From Lachnospiraceae bacterium (GTDB lineage Bacteria; Bacillota; Clostridia; Lachnospirales; Lachnospiraceae), in NCBI GenBank assembly GCA_024691305.1, contig JAILNS010000002.1, positions 1 to 64,000 of the forward strand: a stretch of DNA of 64,000 nt, written 5' to 3'. How positions within the stretch are numbered: position 1 is the first letter of the stretch; every line of letters starts with the position of its first letter. The position numbers were made by a program, and so were the translations under genes. Below the pieces are notes generated by a model that did not search any database, was not told the DNA's origin, and was given only the letters and a program-made list of their open reading frames with translations. Positions 7,988-16,834 of the stretch are shown here, piece by piece.

Positions 7988-8628
7988 TATAAACTGTATT
8001 CTTTGAGAAGAAGACCCTTAAGATGTCGCAGCTCCTTTACTTCATCGAAATTTGCAGACGGTTTGTACACGAGTCCAACTGCGTATCTTGTAATGGCTGC
8101 AAGCATTATATGAAGTGTGGTGGAGAAAACTTCCTCTTCGGGAGCATCGGTTTTTAAGGTCTTATCGGTCTTTGCCTTTTCATACATCATATGAAACTGC
8201 TTTGCCAGACTTCCGATCATTTCCTCATACGGCTCTAAGTCTTCAAGACCTACTTTCGAAGACTGGATATATATATTAAACATCTGATTGAACTTAAGCA
8301 TGTCTTTATGATCGGTATACAGAATGATAAAAGACTCCAGAAAGAAATCAAATATCTGTACGGCGCTCATTTCATCAAAGGTCTGTTTCCTGCTGCCTTT
8401 GTATTTCTCGCTGAACTTCTTCCAGGTTTCGGTCGCTACAGCTATAACAAGCCTGGTCTTGTTGGTGTAATATCTGTAAAGTGTAGCAACACCGTATCCG
8501 CTCCTAAGTGCGATCTCTTCCATGGATACGGATTCTATACTCTTTTCCGTAAACAGTTCATAACTGGCCTTCAAAAAAGCCGCATTTTTCTCGGCCATAT
8601 CCCTTGCATCTTTTTCCTTGTTTCTCAT
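7987..8628 (-). CDS. TetR/AcrR family transcriptional regulator
   Basis: Protein of 213 residues. The N-terminal HTH is typical: FLKASYELFTEKSIESVSME followed by EIALRSGYGVATLYRYYTNK, where the recognition helix (GVATLYRYY) is clear. The C-terminal ligand domain (residues 75-213) is variable, as in the family. It lies directly upstream of and overlaps the MATE transporter gene, the usual layout for a local repressor of an efflux pump whose ligand is also a pump substrate; that link is inference. No operator palindrome was assigned in the 77-bp upstream gap. Confidence 0.93.
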   Translation of the reverse strand: MRNKEKDARDMAEKNAAFLKASYELFTEKSIESVSMEEIALRSGYGVATLYRYYTNKTRLVIAVATETWKKFSEKYKGSRKQTFDEMSAVQIFDFFLESFIILYTDHKDMLKFNQMFNIYIQSSKVGLEDLEPYEEMIGSLAKQFHMMYEKAKTDKTLKTDAPEEEVFSTTLHIMLAAITRYAVGLVYKPSANFDEVKELRHLKGLLLKEYSL

Positions 8629-8705
8629 ACGCCTCCTAACACCATATTTTCCCTATTAAGCATTATAGAAATCGTATCTTTAACACACTGTATATGTCAA
8701 GTGAT

Positions 8706-9362
8706 TTATTGGTTATATGCAATAATATGTTTCCTGCTTTTGTATTTTCTTATGATAATATCCCAAAAAGGATACATAGCGATACCAAATACTACATCAA
8801 GGACCGAATGCTGTTTTAAGAAAACTGTCGAAAGTATGATAAGAACCGTTATAACGATCACCGCGATCCTGCAGGGTCTGCTTTTGGCAAATTTATCTTT
8901 TGACTCAAAGATACACGAACAGGCAACGATCGTATTATAAACATGAATGCTTGGTAAAACGTCCGTAGATGTATCGATGCTGTACAAGAATCTGACAAGT
9001 ACAGAGAATATATCATTACCGGGAACTGTATGTGGTCTTAAGTTTATCCCTGTAGGCATAAGGGTATTTATGACAAGAAAGAGAGTCATTCCCGCTATCA
9101 GAAGAATCTGAAATATCTTAAATTCCTCTTTATCTTTAAAAAGAAGATATATCCCCACGCCGGGGACAAACAAAAACCAAAGAAAATATGGGACTATAAA
9201 CTGCCTGATAAAAGGGATACTTCTGTCGATACCCATATCCGTTCTTAAAAAGTCCCGATACGGAAGCAATTCGATCATCCCAAACCATATAAAATAAACC
9301 GGTAGATAGATCAATATCGGGAGTGCTGTTTTCAGTCTTTCTTTGTAAAATTTTTTAATCAT
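8706..9362 (-). CDS. PAP2 superfamily membrane phosphatase
   Basis: Membrane protein of 218 residues with about six hydrophobic segments. The PAP2 active-site motifs are visible late in the protein: LPSIHVYNT (motif 2, PSxH) and STVFLKQHSVLDVVFG (motif 3, SxxxxxQHxxxD, with the catalytic histidine and aspartate). The first motif (KxxxxxxRP) is reduced to NLRPHTVPG. Family members dephosphorylate phosphatidate, undecaprenyl pyrophosphate or similar lipids at the outer membrane face. I start at the ATG at 9360-9362, which has AAGGAC upstream and overlaps the end of the lipoprotein gene by 8 bp; a longer frame from 9428 lies inside that gene. The overlap implies translational coupling. Confidence 0.85.
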   Translation of the reverse strand: MIKKFYKERLKTALPILIYLPVYFIWFGMIELLPYRDFLRTDMGIDRSIPFIRQFIVPYFLWFLFVPGVGIYLLFKDKEEFKIFQILLIAGMTLFLVINTLMPTGINLRPHTVPGNDIFSVLVRFLYSIDTSTDVLPSIHVYNTIVACSCIFESKDKFAKSRPCRIAVIVITVLIILSTVFLKQHSVLDVVFGIAMYPFWDIIIRKYKSRKHIIAYNQ

Positions 9363-10509
9363 GATCGTCCTTGTAAAAACTGTATGTACCGGTCTCGTCC
9401 GAATACCTGTTGTGACTGTAGAGTTCAAGTCCGCTTACGGGAAAAACGATATGATCGGAATAATAAGTGTATTCTCCTTCAAAATATCCTTTATCACCAA
9501 GGTTTAAGGCCTCGTCCCAGACAAAATATCTGTCCTGCGTTTCGGCGGCCTTACCTCTGTATTCTTTATTCTTTTTTGCAAGAACAAGGGGTGTTGCCTT
9601 ACCCTCGGGGATCCTGAAAACAATATTTCCATTGGATTCCGCAGATATCATCAAAACAGGATCCTTCCCGTCTATCTGATCGGTATGTTCTGTCAGACCT
9701 CCGTTTTCATCATATGTATCATGTACTTCATAAGTAAATCCCACGTAACTTCCGGAATCTGTTTTTTTCATGACCAGATGATCGTAGTGAGCATTTTCTT
9801 TATCATAAGATGCACTGTATATCATATCATCGGTCTCTGTATCCGCAGGCCTGACATATGTAAGCCCTAAAAGCCCCTTCATACGCTCAAAGATACCTGC
9901 ATCGTATGACGGGATATCATATACATAAACACTGCAAAGAAGGAGTTCTATCCTCTCATCCGAAGCTTCTTTAAGGATCGTCTTTGCATACTCATCGGGA
10001 TCGATATCTATAGGCAAAAAACCATCGACATAAGCATGTGACATCTCACCCGTGGTCCCGGGTGTATTCTCCGTACCGGTCTCAATCGTGATCCTGAAAG
10101 GAAGAATATCTACCTGTGAGCGTTCTACCGCCAGTTCATCCGCAACTATCCCGGTTATCTTATCATATGTTTCATCATATAAGCGGTCCGAATACATTTC
10201 ATCGTTATAATAATCGTACTTATATGAGTAGGTTCCTTCTGAGGTCTTATACTTACCTTCTATGATGCAGAGGATATCCATTCCATTGGTATATATCCCC
10301 GCACTCTTAACCTTCGCACCCGGGATATTCCGGTCAAACCATTCCTGCGCGGATCCTTCATGTGCTTTAAGTACCTGTTTTTTGGCATCCGACGTATAAT
10401 TTGCCGGCCGACATCCACCAAATGACAGGGCGGATGACAGCGCAATGGCAAGTACGGATATGCGAATTGCTTTATATGGTCTTTTTTTATTATACGAAAG
10501 CATCTTCAT
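9355..10509 (-). CDS. Putative lipoprotein of unknown function
   Basis: I do not recognise a family. The 384-residue protein starts with a basic stretch (KKRPYKAIR), a hydrophobic core and a lipobox ending in C33 (ALSFGGC), so it is probably lipid-anchored on the outer face of the membrane. The mature part is hydrophilic and rich in Tyr, Asp and Glu, including a DYYNDEMYSDRLYDETYDK segment, and shows no catalytic motif I can name. It is cotranscribed with, and overlaps, the PAP2 phosphatase, which suggests a joint envelope role; that is inference. No strong ribosome-binding site precedes the ATG at 10507-10509, and a second ATG two codons later is possible. Confidence 0.75.
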   Translation of the reverse strand: MKMLSYNKKRPYKAIRISVLAIALSSALSFGGCRPANYTSDAKKQVLKAHEGSAQEWFDRNIPGAKVKSAGIYTNGMDILCIIEGKYKTSEGTYSYKYDYYNDEMYSDRLYDETYDKITGIVADELAVERSQVDILPFRITIETGTENTPGTTGEMSHAYVDGFLPIDIDPDEYAKTILKEASDERIELLLCSVYVYDIPSYDAGIFERMKGLLGLTYVRPADTETDDMIYSASYDKENAHYDHLVMKKTDSGSYVGFTYEVHDTYDENGGLTEHTDQIDGKDPVLMISAESNGNIVFRIPEGKATPLVLAKKNKEYRGKAAETQDRYFVWDEALNLGDKGYFEGEYTYYSDHIVFPVSGLELYSHNRYSDETGTYSFYKDDHD

Positions 10510-10545
10510 GTAATGATCTTTAACTCCGAAGGTTTTATTCGCAGG

Positions 10546-10935
10546 TCATTTTTCCGACACGACGATCCTAAATCCCTCTTCGTCGTTTACCTTTCGTCCT
10601 ATGAGTTCAGTATCCTTAAGATATCTTAATCTCTCACTGTCGCAGTAGCACTTAGGATAAGTCATATCTTCTCCTATAGCCCCGCGATTATCTATATACA
10701 TATTGCAGGGGGCGCCTGACTCATCCGTTCCGCTTACTATATACCTTGCGGACAATGTGCCTTTGCCGTCGGAGTTAATTGTCTGTGTATCCACTCCTCC
10801 GGGCAGGATTTTTCCGTTAAATGCAGGACCCTTAACCTCTCCGTCAAAGAGTACCTGTACGTATTTTACACCGTCGCACTCCGCCGCATGTGAGTCGTAA
10901 CAGTTAATGTATATCGTAAACAGTTCTTTGCCCAT
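10546..10935 (-). CDS. DUF3237 family protein
   Basis: Protein of 129 residues. It has the family's conserved plan: a glycine-rich segment FNGKILPGGVDTQTINSDG, a strand with ARYIVSGTDESG and then MYIDNRGAIG. DUF3237 proteins are small beta-barrel-like proteins without an established function, often annotated as possible lipocalin-like ligand binders. AAAAGGAGAATATC precedes the ATG at 10933-10935. It lies between the lipoprotein and the MazG-like gene in the same direction, with gaps of 36 and 26 bp, so cotranscription is possible. Confidence 0.8.
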   Translation of the reverse strand: MGKELFTIYINCYDSHAAECDGVKYVQVLFDGEVKGPAFNGKILPGGVDTQTINSDGKGTLSARYIVSGTDESGAPCNMYIDNRGAIGEDMTYPKCYCDSERLRYLKDTELIGRKVNDEEGFRIVVSEK

Positions 10936-10961
10936 GATATTCTCCTTTTACGGATTATCTA

Positions 10962-11282
10962 TTAGAGTTTATCGTATTTATCCGATTTGCCTTTTGCTTT
11001 TTGCGTGGGATATTTGGCTTCGTTTTGATCCATCTTGGAATTGATGATCTCGTCCGCATCCAGTCCCAGTTTATCGAGCATATTCTGTGAATAGACCATG
11101 ACATCCGCCAGTTCCTCTTTTACATGTTCAAGATCGTATTCTTCATCCGACCACTGAAAACACTCCAAAAGTTCCGATGCCTCGATGACTATAGACTTGG
11201 CAAGATTTGCCGGGGAATGAAACTGATCCCAGTCCCTGTCCTCTGTAAATTTTCTTATCCTGTCTATGGTTTCCTGTTTCAT
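10962..11282 (-). CDS. MazG-like nucleotide pyrophosphohydrolase
   Basis: Compact all-alpha pyrophosphohydrolase of 106 residues, close to the size of MazG-like/dCTPase proteins. The metal-binding pattern ExxE...ExxD is seen as EASELLE (E34, E37, E40) and EELADV (E57, D60). The family hydrolyses nucleoside triphosphates or dNTPs to monophosphate and pyrophosphate, cleansing the pool or depleting a nucleotide. It follows the 621-residue nuclease-helicase gene by 41 bp in the same direction, so the two may form a unit. The C-terminal tail (residues 90-106) is lysine-rich and probably disordered. Confidence 0.9.
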   Translation of the reverse strand: MKQETIDRIRKFTEDRDWDQFHSPANLAKSIVIEASELLECFQWSDEEYDLEHVKEELADVMVYSQNMLDKLGLDADEIINSKMDQNEAKYPTQKAKGKSDKYDKL

Positions 11283-11323
11283 GGTATCTGAAATTCCTTT
11301 TTATCCCGGGCAAGCACAGATCA

Positions 11324-13189
11324 TCAGCGTTTTAAGCATTCTCTTAAATGGTCTGCGAGTTTCCTGTCCGTACAATATACATAACACCCCTTCATCCCTC
11401 TGGTCATAAGGGTTCTGTATGTATTTTTGATTATCTCATCTGCCTCTTTTAACGCACGTTTCGGATCTGCTTTGTACATCCCCTTTATGCCCTTAAGGGA
11501 CTGGTCGGTTTTGGCGCGTTTGGTAAAATCGGTCACGATATGTCCGTCCTCATAACGCATATCGTCTCCGATTATAACACCTACATAGTCAAACTCAAGA
11601 CCCTGTGATGTATGAATACATCCGACTTCATTAACCGAATCTTCATCTATCGCGAAAGTACTTGTATTACCAAGATTCCAGCTCATCTCAAAATTGCCTA
11701 TCCTGATATCATGGACCGATGTATCGTTTTGTCCCTCTTTAAGCCATGCCCAGCAGTACCCCGCAAGGATACGGGATCTGTTCTTGACCTTATTACGTTC
11801 TACTATGATATCTCTGACCTCTTCGGGCGTATCAACGATCCTTATATCATAATCGATATCCCTTAGATCATTGTTTGCCGTTTCCCTGATCTCAAGCACA
11901 TCATCGAGCCATGCAAGATACCCGTCGGACCCGTCACACCTAAACTGTGATACAAGTTCGGTCTCATAAACTTCAGAGCCCAGATCATCCGCCCATTTTC
12001 TTATCTCCGCTACCGTTCCGATATCGCTAAGTGTCACTCTCTGGCTTTCATCTATGAAGAAAACACTGCAAAGCGAGGCATTTATTATCTCTTTTACCTG
12101 ATTCTCGCCAAGATTACCAAAAAGCCCCGATTTTTCATTCAGACGGTGGGCCTCGTCACATATAAGTACATCGATCATACCTGATTCAACTTCATAGTAT
12201 GACCCGGATCCTCTGAACATATTATTGATACTGGACTTTTTATGTCCCGTGAGTTTCTTTGCATATACATTTCTCGGAGCGCTGTTTTTGGAAGTATACT
12301 GAACGAATAGTCCCTCGTTAGTAAGTTTGGCCAAAAGATTTATGGCAACTACACTCTTACCTGTTCCGGGTCCGCCTTTTACTATCACGGTCCTTTTTTG
12401 GTGATCCTTCATACAACGCCTTGATGTGAGGATTATATCCTCATACACTACCTTCTGGTCATCTAACATGATGAACTCACGGTTTCCCTCCACCATGCTT
12501 TTAATGGAATCCTGAAGGCTTTTGGAAGGCTTTATCTTACCGTTGTCTATTTCATACAACAGATCACTGTTATCTCCGACCCTGATAAAATCCGTAATGA
12601 ACTTTCTGAGCTTGGATACTTCTCCGCGTGCAAATATCGGGGCGTCATCGGTATATTCCCGGTATATGTCCTGCTCTAACTTCTCGGGATCGCTCTTTCT
12701 GTAGTTATGCATATAAACACAGGGATGTAATGTGATATTCCCCATCTGAACATTCAGATTGTAATCGGCTATCATGGCGGCATAAGACCATGCCTGATAA
12801 GAGGGATGGACAACCGTACGCATACCTCCACCCGTAAAGGTTCTAACCAAAGCATCCTGTCCGGCAAGAGTCTCTACCTCATCCCACTGTTTTAATTCTA
12901 TTATTATGATATTTGGATCTTTACCTTCATCATATCCGGATATGATGAAATCCACCCTTTTGGAAGTCTGGGGGATATTGTATTCGATAGCTATCCCGGA
13001 ATTTTCGGGGATAGCCCTGTCGTTTAGAACTTTGTACATATATTCAAGGGAGTTCTCCCAGGCGCGGTATTCGCTTTTGCCTGTACTCCTGTGCATTTTG
13101 GCATATATGTTTTGCTCAATTTCAGCTGCGATCGAATCAGCTTCGACCGCAGCCAAAAAATCATTTTTCAGTCCCGAATAAACGATCAT
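11324..13189 (-). CDS. DUF2075 protein: PD-(D/E)XK-like nuclease fused to SF1-type helicase
   Basis: Protein of 621 residues, cytoplasmic. The N-terminal part (residues 1-240) contains a nuclease-like signature: D80 in SKRVDFIIS, then E98-x-K100 in IIIIELKQW, then HPSYQAWSYA (Q132). The rest is a P-loop helicase/ATPase: Walker A GGPGTGKS (272-279), Walker B DVLICDEAHR (DEAH at 345-348), FFIDESQRVT (about 377-386), and near the C-terminus HTSQGLEFDYVGV and MTRGMKGCYVYC, which correspond to SF1 motifs V and VI. This matches the DUF2075 (COG3410) helicase group, for which no pathway is firmly established. The nuclease-plus-helicase layout is common in DNA repair and phage-defence proteins. The start at 13187-13189 has AGGAATAAAG upstream. 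Confidence 0.85.
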   Translation of the reverse strand: MIVYSGLKNDFLAAVEADSIAAEIEQNIYAKMHRSTGKSEYRAWENSLEYMYKVLNDRAIPENSGIAIEYNIPQTSKRVDFIISGYDEGKDPNIIIIELKQWDEVETLAGQDALVRTFTGGGMRTVVHPSYQAWSYAAMIADYNLNVQMGNITLHPCVYMHNYRKSDPEKLEQDIYREYTDDAPIFARGEVSKLRKFITDFIRVGDNSDLLYEIDNGKIKPSKSLQDSIKSMVEGNREFIMLDDQKVVYEDIILTSRRCMKDHQKRTVIVKGGPGTGKSVVAINLLAKLTNEGLFVQYTSKNSAPRNVYAKKLTGHKKSSINNMFRGSGSYYEVESGMIDVLICDEAHRLNEKSGLFGNLGENQVKEIINASLCSVFFIDESQRVTLSDIGTVAEIRKWADDLGSEVYETELVSQFRCDGSDGYLAWLDDVLEIRETANNDLRDIDYDIRIVDTPEEVRDIIVERNKVKNRSRILAGYCWAWLKEGQNDTSVHDIRIGNFEMSWNLGNTSTFAIDEDSVNEVGCIHTSQGLEFDYVGVIIGDDMRYEDGHIVTDFTKRAKTDQSLKGIKGMYKADPKRALKEADEIIKNTYRTLMTRGMKGCYVYCTDRKLADHLRECLKR

Positions 13190-13269
13190 CTTTATTCCTT
13201 CCGGATCCTAACACACTTCCCGATTCTATTTTATCCGAAACCCGCCAAATAATAAATGCTATTTAGATT

Positions 13270-14988
13270 TTATGCCCCCTTCTTTGCAAAACTCTCGTAT
13301 ATACCGCCCATTTTCATGAGTTCCTCATGTGTACCGGTTTCTTTTACCTGTCCATCTGAAATAACTGCTATCCTGTCTGCATTTCGTACGGTTTTAATTC
13401 TGTGTGCAATAACTATAAGAGTCTTTCCCTTAACAAGTTCGTTTATCGCATCCTGGATTGCTTTTTCGTTATCTGCATCAACAGAGGCTGTTGCTTCATC
13501 CAGTATGATCACCGATGAATCCTTCAAAAGACAACGCGCTATGGATATACGCTGCTTTTCTCCGCCCGACAGTGATGCTCCTCCTTCTCCGACATTTGTT
13601 TCAAAGCCGTCCGGCAGTTTTTCTATAAATTCAAGGCATCTGGCTTTTCTTGCCGCCTCTATCACTTCTTCTCTTGTAGCATCCGGTCTTCCGATCGATA
13701 TATTGTTATAAACCGTATCTTTGAACAGATATACTCTCTGGAATACCACACTGATCTCGTCCATCAGTTCACTTAAAGGAATATTACGTATATCCACTCC
13801 CCGTAATCGTATGCTTCCTTCTTTGATATCCCAAAGTCTGGCCAGAAGACTCGCTATCGTCGATTTGCCTCCACCGGACGGCCCTACAAGAGCTAACATC
13901 TCACCTTTGTTTACACTTAAGTTTACGTTCTTAAGCACTTCCGTATCGGTATATCCAAAAGTCACATTCTCATAAGATATCTCACTTCCGTCGTATTTTT
14001 CCGGAAGAGTCTCTGTACCTGTGTCCTCAAGTTCCTCTGTCGAAAAAACTGCTTCTATCCTGTCAAGTGCCGCCTCTGTGACCGTAAGCCTTGCTATCTG
14101 TCCATAATATGCCTTTAAGGATACAAATACATCAAAAAGGAACATTATAATACCCACAAAATATCCTGCACTTAAATTTCCTCTAAGATATAAAACCGAA
14201 GAAAGCGCAAGTACCATCGTTGTCCCGATACCATATGTCAGGTACAAAGCCCGCGCCCACGGAGAATAGTCTATCTCAAAGGCAATGCTCTCATCACAGC
14301 TTTTCTTAAAATTATCGGTAAGGTCTTTTGATTTTTCACCAAGCATATTATATGACTTGATAATGCCTATTCCTTCTGCAAAATCAAGAACCGCATCGGC
14401 CAGATCCTCCGAGTATTTTTGTTTTTTCTCAGAGTGTTCAATGGTGGTTTTAAGCATCAGATCACCTATAAGTATAAACACCCCTGACACTATCAGCGAA
14501 AGAAGGCCTACAAGAGGATTTAGGAAAAACATCATTATTAGCATAATTCCCTGCGATATTATGAAGGAAACAAGTTCCGCCAGCACAGGCATACAGTTTT
14601 CTTCAATAAATACCATGTCCGTCGAGAGTATGGAACTTATCTTACCCATATTCCCTTCCGTGAAGTATCCCATGGGCAGCTTTCTTAAATGCTCACCCAG
14701 TTTTAATCGCATATCGGCAAAGACCATATAGCCGGCTGCCGACTGAAGCACATTCGTAAGATGCTCAAATATTGCCTGAAGAAGTACTCCTGCGATGATC
14801 GCTATAAGGATATATATGACTTTCTTTTTATCCATACTGCCTTCCATGAACATGTTTATGGTAAAAAAAGAAAGCATCATCGGCACCTTCATCATAATGC
14901 CTTTGAAAAACGACGTGATATATGACAATCGGATCCGGGTACTGTATTTCCCGGTATGGCTCATCAGCCTGTGCATTATCCTTAACAT
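13270..14988 (-). CDS. ABC transporter ATP-binding/permease protein (half-transporter 2)
   Basis: Half-transporter of 572 residues: six-TM exporter-fold membrane domain (about residues 15-310) followed by an ATPase with GPSGGGKST (Walker A), the signature LSGGEKQR and VIILDEATASVD (Walker B). With the gene just upstream it should form a heterodimer. The fold is the exporter type, but the same fold is used by the YbtPQ/IrtAB siderophore importers, and an AraC regulator plus a DtxR-like operator stand beside this pair, favouring iron-chelate transport. I start at the ATG at 14986-14988, which has GGAGG 5 bases upstream and overlaps the stop of the partner gene; a longer frame to 15036 is inside that gene. 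Confidence 0.92.
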   Translation of the reverse strand: MLRIMHRLMSHTGKYSTRIRLSYITSFFKGIMMKVPMMLSFFTINMFMEGSMDKKKVIYILIAIIAGVLLQAIFEHLTNVLQSAAGYMVFADMRLKLGEHLRKLPMGYFTEGNMGKISSILSTDMVFIEENCMPVLAELVSFIISQGIMLIMMFFLNPLVGLLSLIVSGVFILIGDLMLKTTIEHSEKKQKYSEDLADAVLDFAEGIGIIKSYNMLGEKSKDLTDNFKKSCDESIAFEIDYSPWARALYLTYGIGTTMVLALSSVLYLRGNLSAGYFVGIIMFLFDVFVSLKAYYGQIARLTVTEAALDRIEAVFSTEELEDTGTETLPEKYDGSEISYENVTFGYTDTEVLKNVNLSVNKGEMLALVGPSGGGKSTIASLLARLWDIKEGSIRLRGVDIRNIPLSELMDEISVVFQRVYLFKDTVYNNISIGRPDATREEVIEAARKARCLEFIEKLPDGFETNVGEGGASLSGGEKQRISIARCLLKDSSVIILDEATASVDADNEKAIQDAINELVKGKTLIVIAHRIKTVRNADRIAVISDGQVKETGTHEELMKMGGIYESFAKKGA

Positions 14989-16721
14989 GCAGCACCTCCT
15001 ATCTTCCATGCATCTGCACTGACAGTAGCATCCCATAGTTTACGATACTCGGGGCAATCCTTTATAAGATTCTCATGAGTGTCGGCCGCTATACATTCTC
15101 CTTCCCTCATAACAAGGATCTTATCGGCATTTTGTATGGTCTTTAGTCTGTGAGCAATGATAAGTACAGTCTTATCTTTGATTATCTCGGCTATTGCATC
15201 ATTCATTTTTTCTTCGTTCTCGGGATCCATAAAAGCAGTCGCTTCATCAAGGACTATTACAGGAGCATCCTTAAGTATTGCTCTTGCAAGAGCTATCCTT
15301 TGCCGTTCGCCGCCCGAAAGCATCTTGCCTCCGTCTCCCGCATCCGTATCAAAACCATTAGGGAGCCTTTCTATAAACTCAGTACACTGTGCACGATCTG
15401 CGGCTTCATACACTTCTTCCCTGGAAGCACCGGGCTTACCGATCAGAATGTTTTCGTATATCGATGTGTTAAAAAGGAACTGTTCCTGGGCCACATAAGC
15501 CACCTCATTATTTAAGGATTCCAGCGTAAGATCGGTTATATCATATCCGCCCAGGGTTATCCGGCCTTCCGGTATGTCATAGTAATGTACCAGAAGCTTG
15601 GCAAGTGTTGATTTGCCACTTCCCGACTCTCCCACGAGTGCCGTCACAGTTCCCTGTTTAAGATCTGCGCTTACCCCATGAAGGACTTCGGTATCATCGT
15701 ATGCAAAATGCACGTTTTCAAAAGAAACATCCCTGTTATCAGTGTTAAACTCTTTGTCCCCTGTCTTGAGAGGAGGATGGTCAAGGAGTTTCTCAAGTTC
15801 CGTGATCTTATAATCAAGCTGCGGTATCTTCCCCGCAAAGTTAAGTGCCTTAAGTAATGAGGGCCCGATTGCAAAAGACATACAAAGTATCAATACAAGT
15901 TTGTCAAGAGGGATCGTAGAGTTTAATACCATAAGTGCTCCAACCGGGAGTATAAACATACAGATACATGGAATTAAGCTGCTATAAGAAGCCATCCACG
16001 GCCAGCATATCTTATACCAGTCGATTGTGAAATCTCTGTATCTTTCTACATCGGATTTGTATTTCTTATATGATTCTCCGTCTTTATTGAATACCTTAAC
16101 AACTTCCATTCCGTTAACATATTCTATTATCGTATTGTTCATATCCGCTGCGGCCATATAATAATCATTCATCTTGGCAAATCCCGCCTTTATCATCATG
16201 CCCATAGCCAATATGCCTGCTATCAAAGGGATCAGGGACAATAATCCCAGTCTGAAATCACATATAAACATCACGATAAGTACCAGAAGCGGGATCAAAA
16301 GATTTGCTATTCCTTCCGGGATCGCATGGGCAAGAAGGAGTTCTATCTGATCTATATCATCATTAAATATTTTTTTAATACGACCGTTTCCCAGTTCCTG
16401 AATATTGCCGAGAGGCATTGCTTCAAGTTTACCCTGAAGAGATACTCTTAAGTTTTTAAGAGTGTTATACGCACTGATATGCGACAGTTCAAGCCCGCGT
16501 ATATAAAGCACGGAAAAAATTATCTCGCATACCACTATCCCGATAACCCTGACAAAAATATATACGAAGTCCGGTTTATCTCCTGCTATGAGTGGCTTAA
16601 GCAGCTGATACAGAAAAAAATACGGCAGTATATTAGCCACTATACCTGCCGACATGAGAACTGCCGCCATCTTAGTATACCCGGCATATTCTCCGATATA
16701 AGGTTTGACTTTTTTGAACAT
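14982..16721 (-). CDS. ABC transporter ATP-binding/permease protein (half-transporter 1)
   Basis: Half-transporter of 579 residues, first of an overlapping pair. The membrane domain spans residues 15-300 and the nucleotide-binding domain follows: GESGSGKST (364-372), LSGGERQR and VIVLDEATAFMD. The overall resemblance is to the YbtP/YbtQ and IrtA/IrtB group and to other AraC-linked exporter-fold pairs in Lachnospiraceae. Substrate is inferred, not shown: a ferric siderophore or heme-like compound fits the regulator and the upstream palindrome. GGAGG is 6 bases upstream of the ATG at 16719-16721. The gene ends within the start region of its partner, implying coupled, equimolar translation. Confidence 0.92.
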   Translation of the reverse strand: MFKKVKPYIGEYAGYTKMAAVLMSAGIVANILPYFFLYQLLKPLIAGDKPDFVYIFVRVIGIVVCEIIFSVLYIRGLELSHISAYNTLKNLRVSLQGKLEAMPLGNIQELGNGRIKKIFNDDIDQIELLLAHAIPEGIANLLIPLLVLIVMFICDFRLGLLSLIPLIAGILAMGMMIKAGFAKMNDYYMAAADMNNTIIEYVNGMEVVKVFNKDGESYKKYKSDVERYRDFTIDWYKICWPWMASYSSLIPCICMFILPVGALMVLNSTIPLDKLVLILCMSFAIGPSLLKALNFAGKIPQLDYKITELEKLLDHPPLKTGDKEFNTDNRDVSFENVHFAYDDTEVLHGVSADLKQGTVTALVGESGSGKSTLAKLLVHYYDIPEGRITLGGYDITDLTLESLNNEVAYVAQEQFLFNTSIYENILIGKPGASREEVYEAADRAQCTEFIERLPNGFDTDAGDGGKMLSGGERQRIALARAILKDAPVIVLDEATAFMDPENEEKMNDAIAEIIKDKTVLIIAHRLKTIQNADKILVMREGECIAADTHENLIKDCPEYRKLWDATVSADAWKIGGAAC

Positions 16722-16742
16722 GTTATACCTCCGAAAAATAAA

Positions 16743-16772
16743 AGCAGTAGTTAGGTTTGCCTAACCACTGCT
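16743..16772. promoter_or_regulatory. DtxR/IdeR-like palindrome just upstream of the ABC pair
   Basis: An inverted repeat with 13-base arms and one mismatch surrounds a 4-base centre; the core is GTTAGGTTTGCCTAAC (16750-16765). The TTAGG...CCTAA half-sites resemble operators of iron or manganese regulators of the DtxR/IdeR/SirR family. It ends 22 bp from the ABC start codon, where bound repressor would block transcription. Assignment to a metal regulator is by motif resemblance only. Confidence 0.6.
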
Positions 16773-16801
16773 AATTTTATAAATATTTATCCGGCCGGTC
16801 T

Positions 16802-16819
16802 AACAGATTTAAATCTGTT
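16802..16819. promoter_or_regulatory. Perfect 18-bp palindrome between the AraC gene and the ABC pair
   Basis: AACAGATTTAAATCTGTT is a perfect inverted repeat about 80 bp upstream of the ABC start and 16 bp past the AraC stop. It may be an operator. It is a poor terminator candidate because the stem is AT-rich and is not followed by a T-run in the minus direction. Confidence 0.5.
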
Positions 16820-16834
16820 TTTAACACTTTTCGT

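Noticed and set aside
16802-16819. Terminator of the AraC gene
   Set aside because: The stem is almost all A/T and no T-run follows in the minus direction; an operator is the more economical reading.
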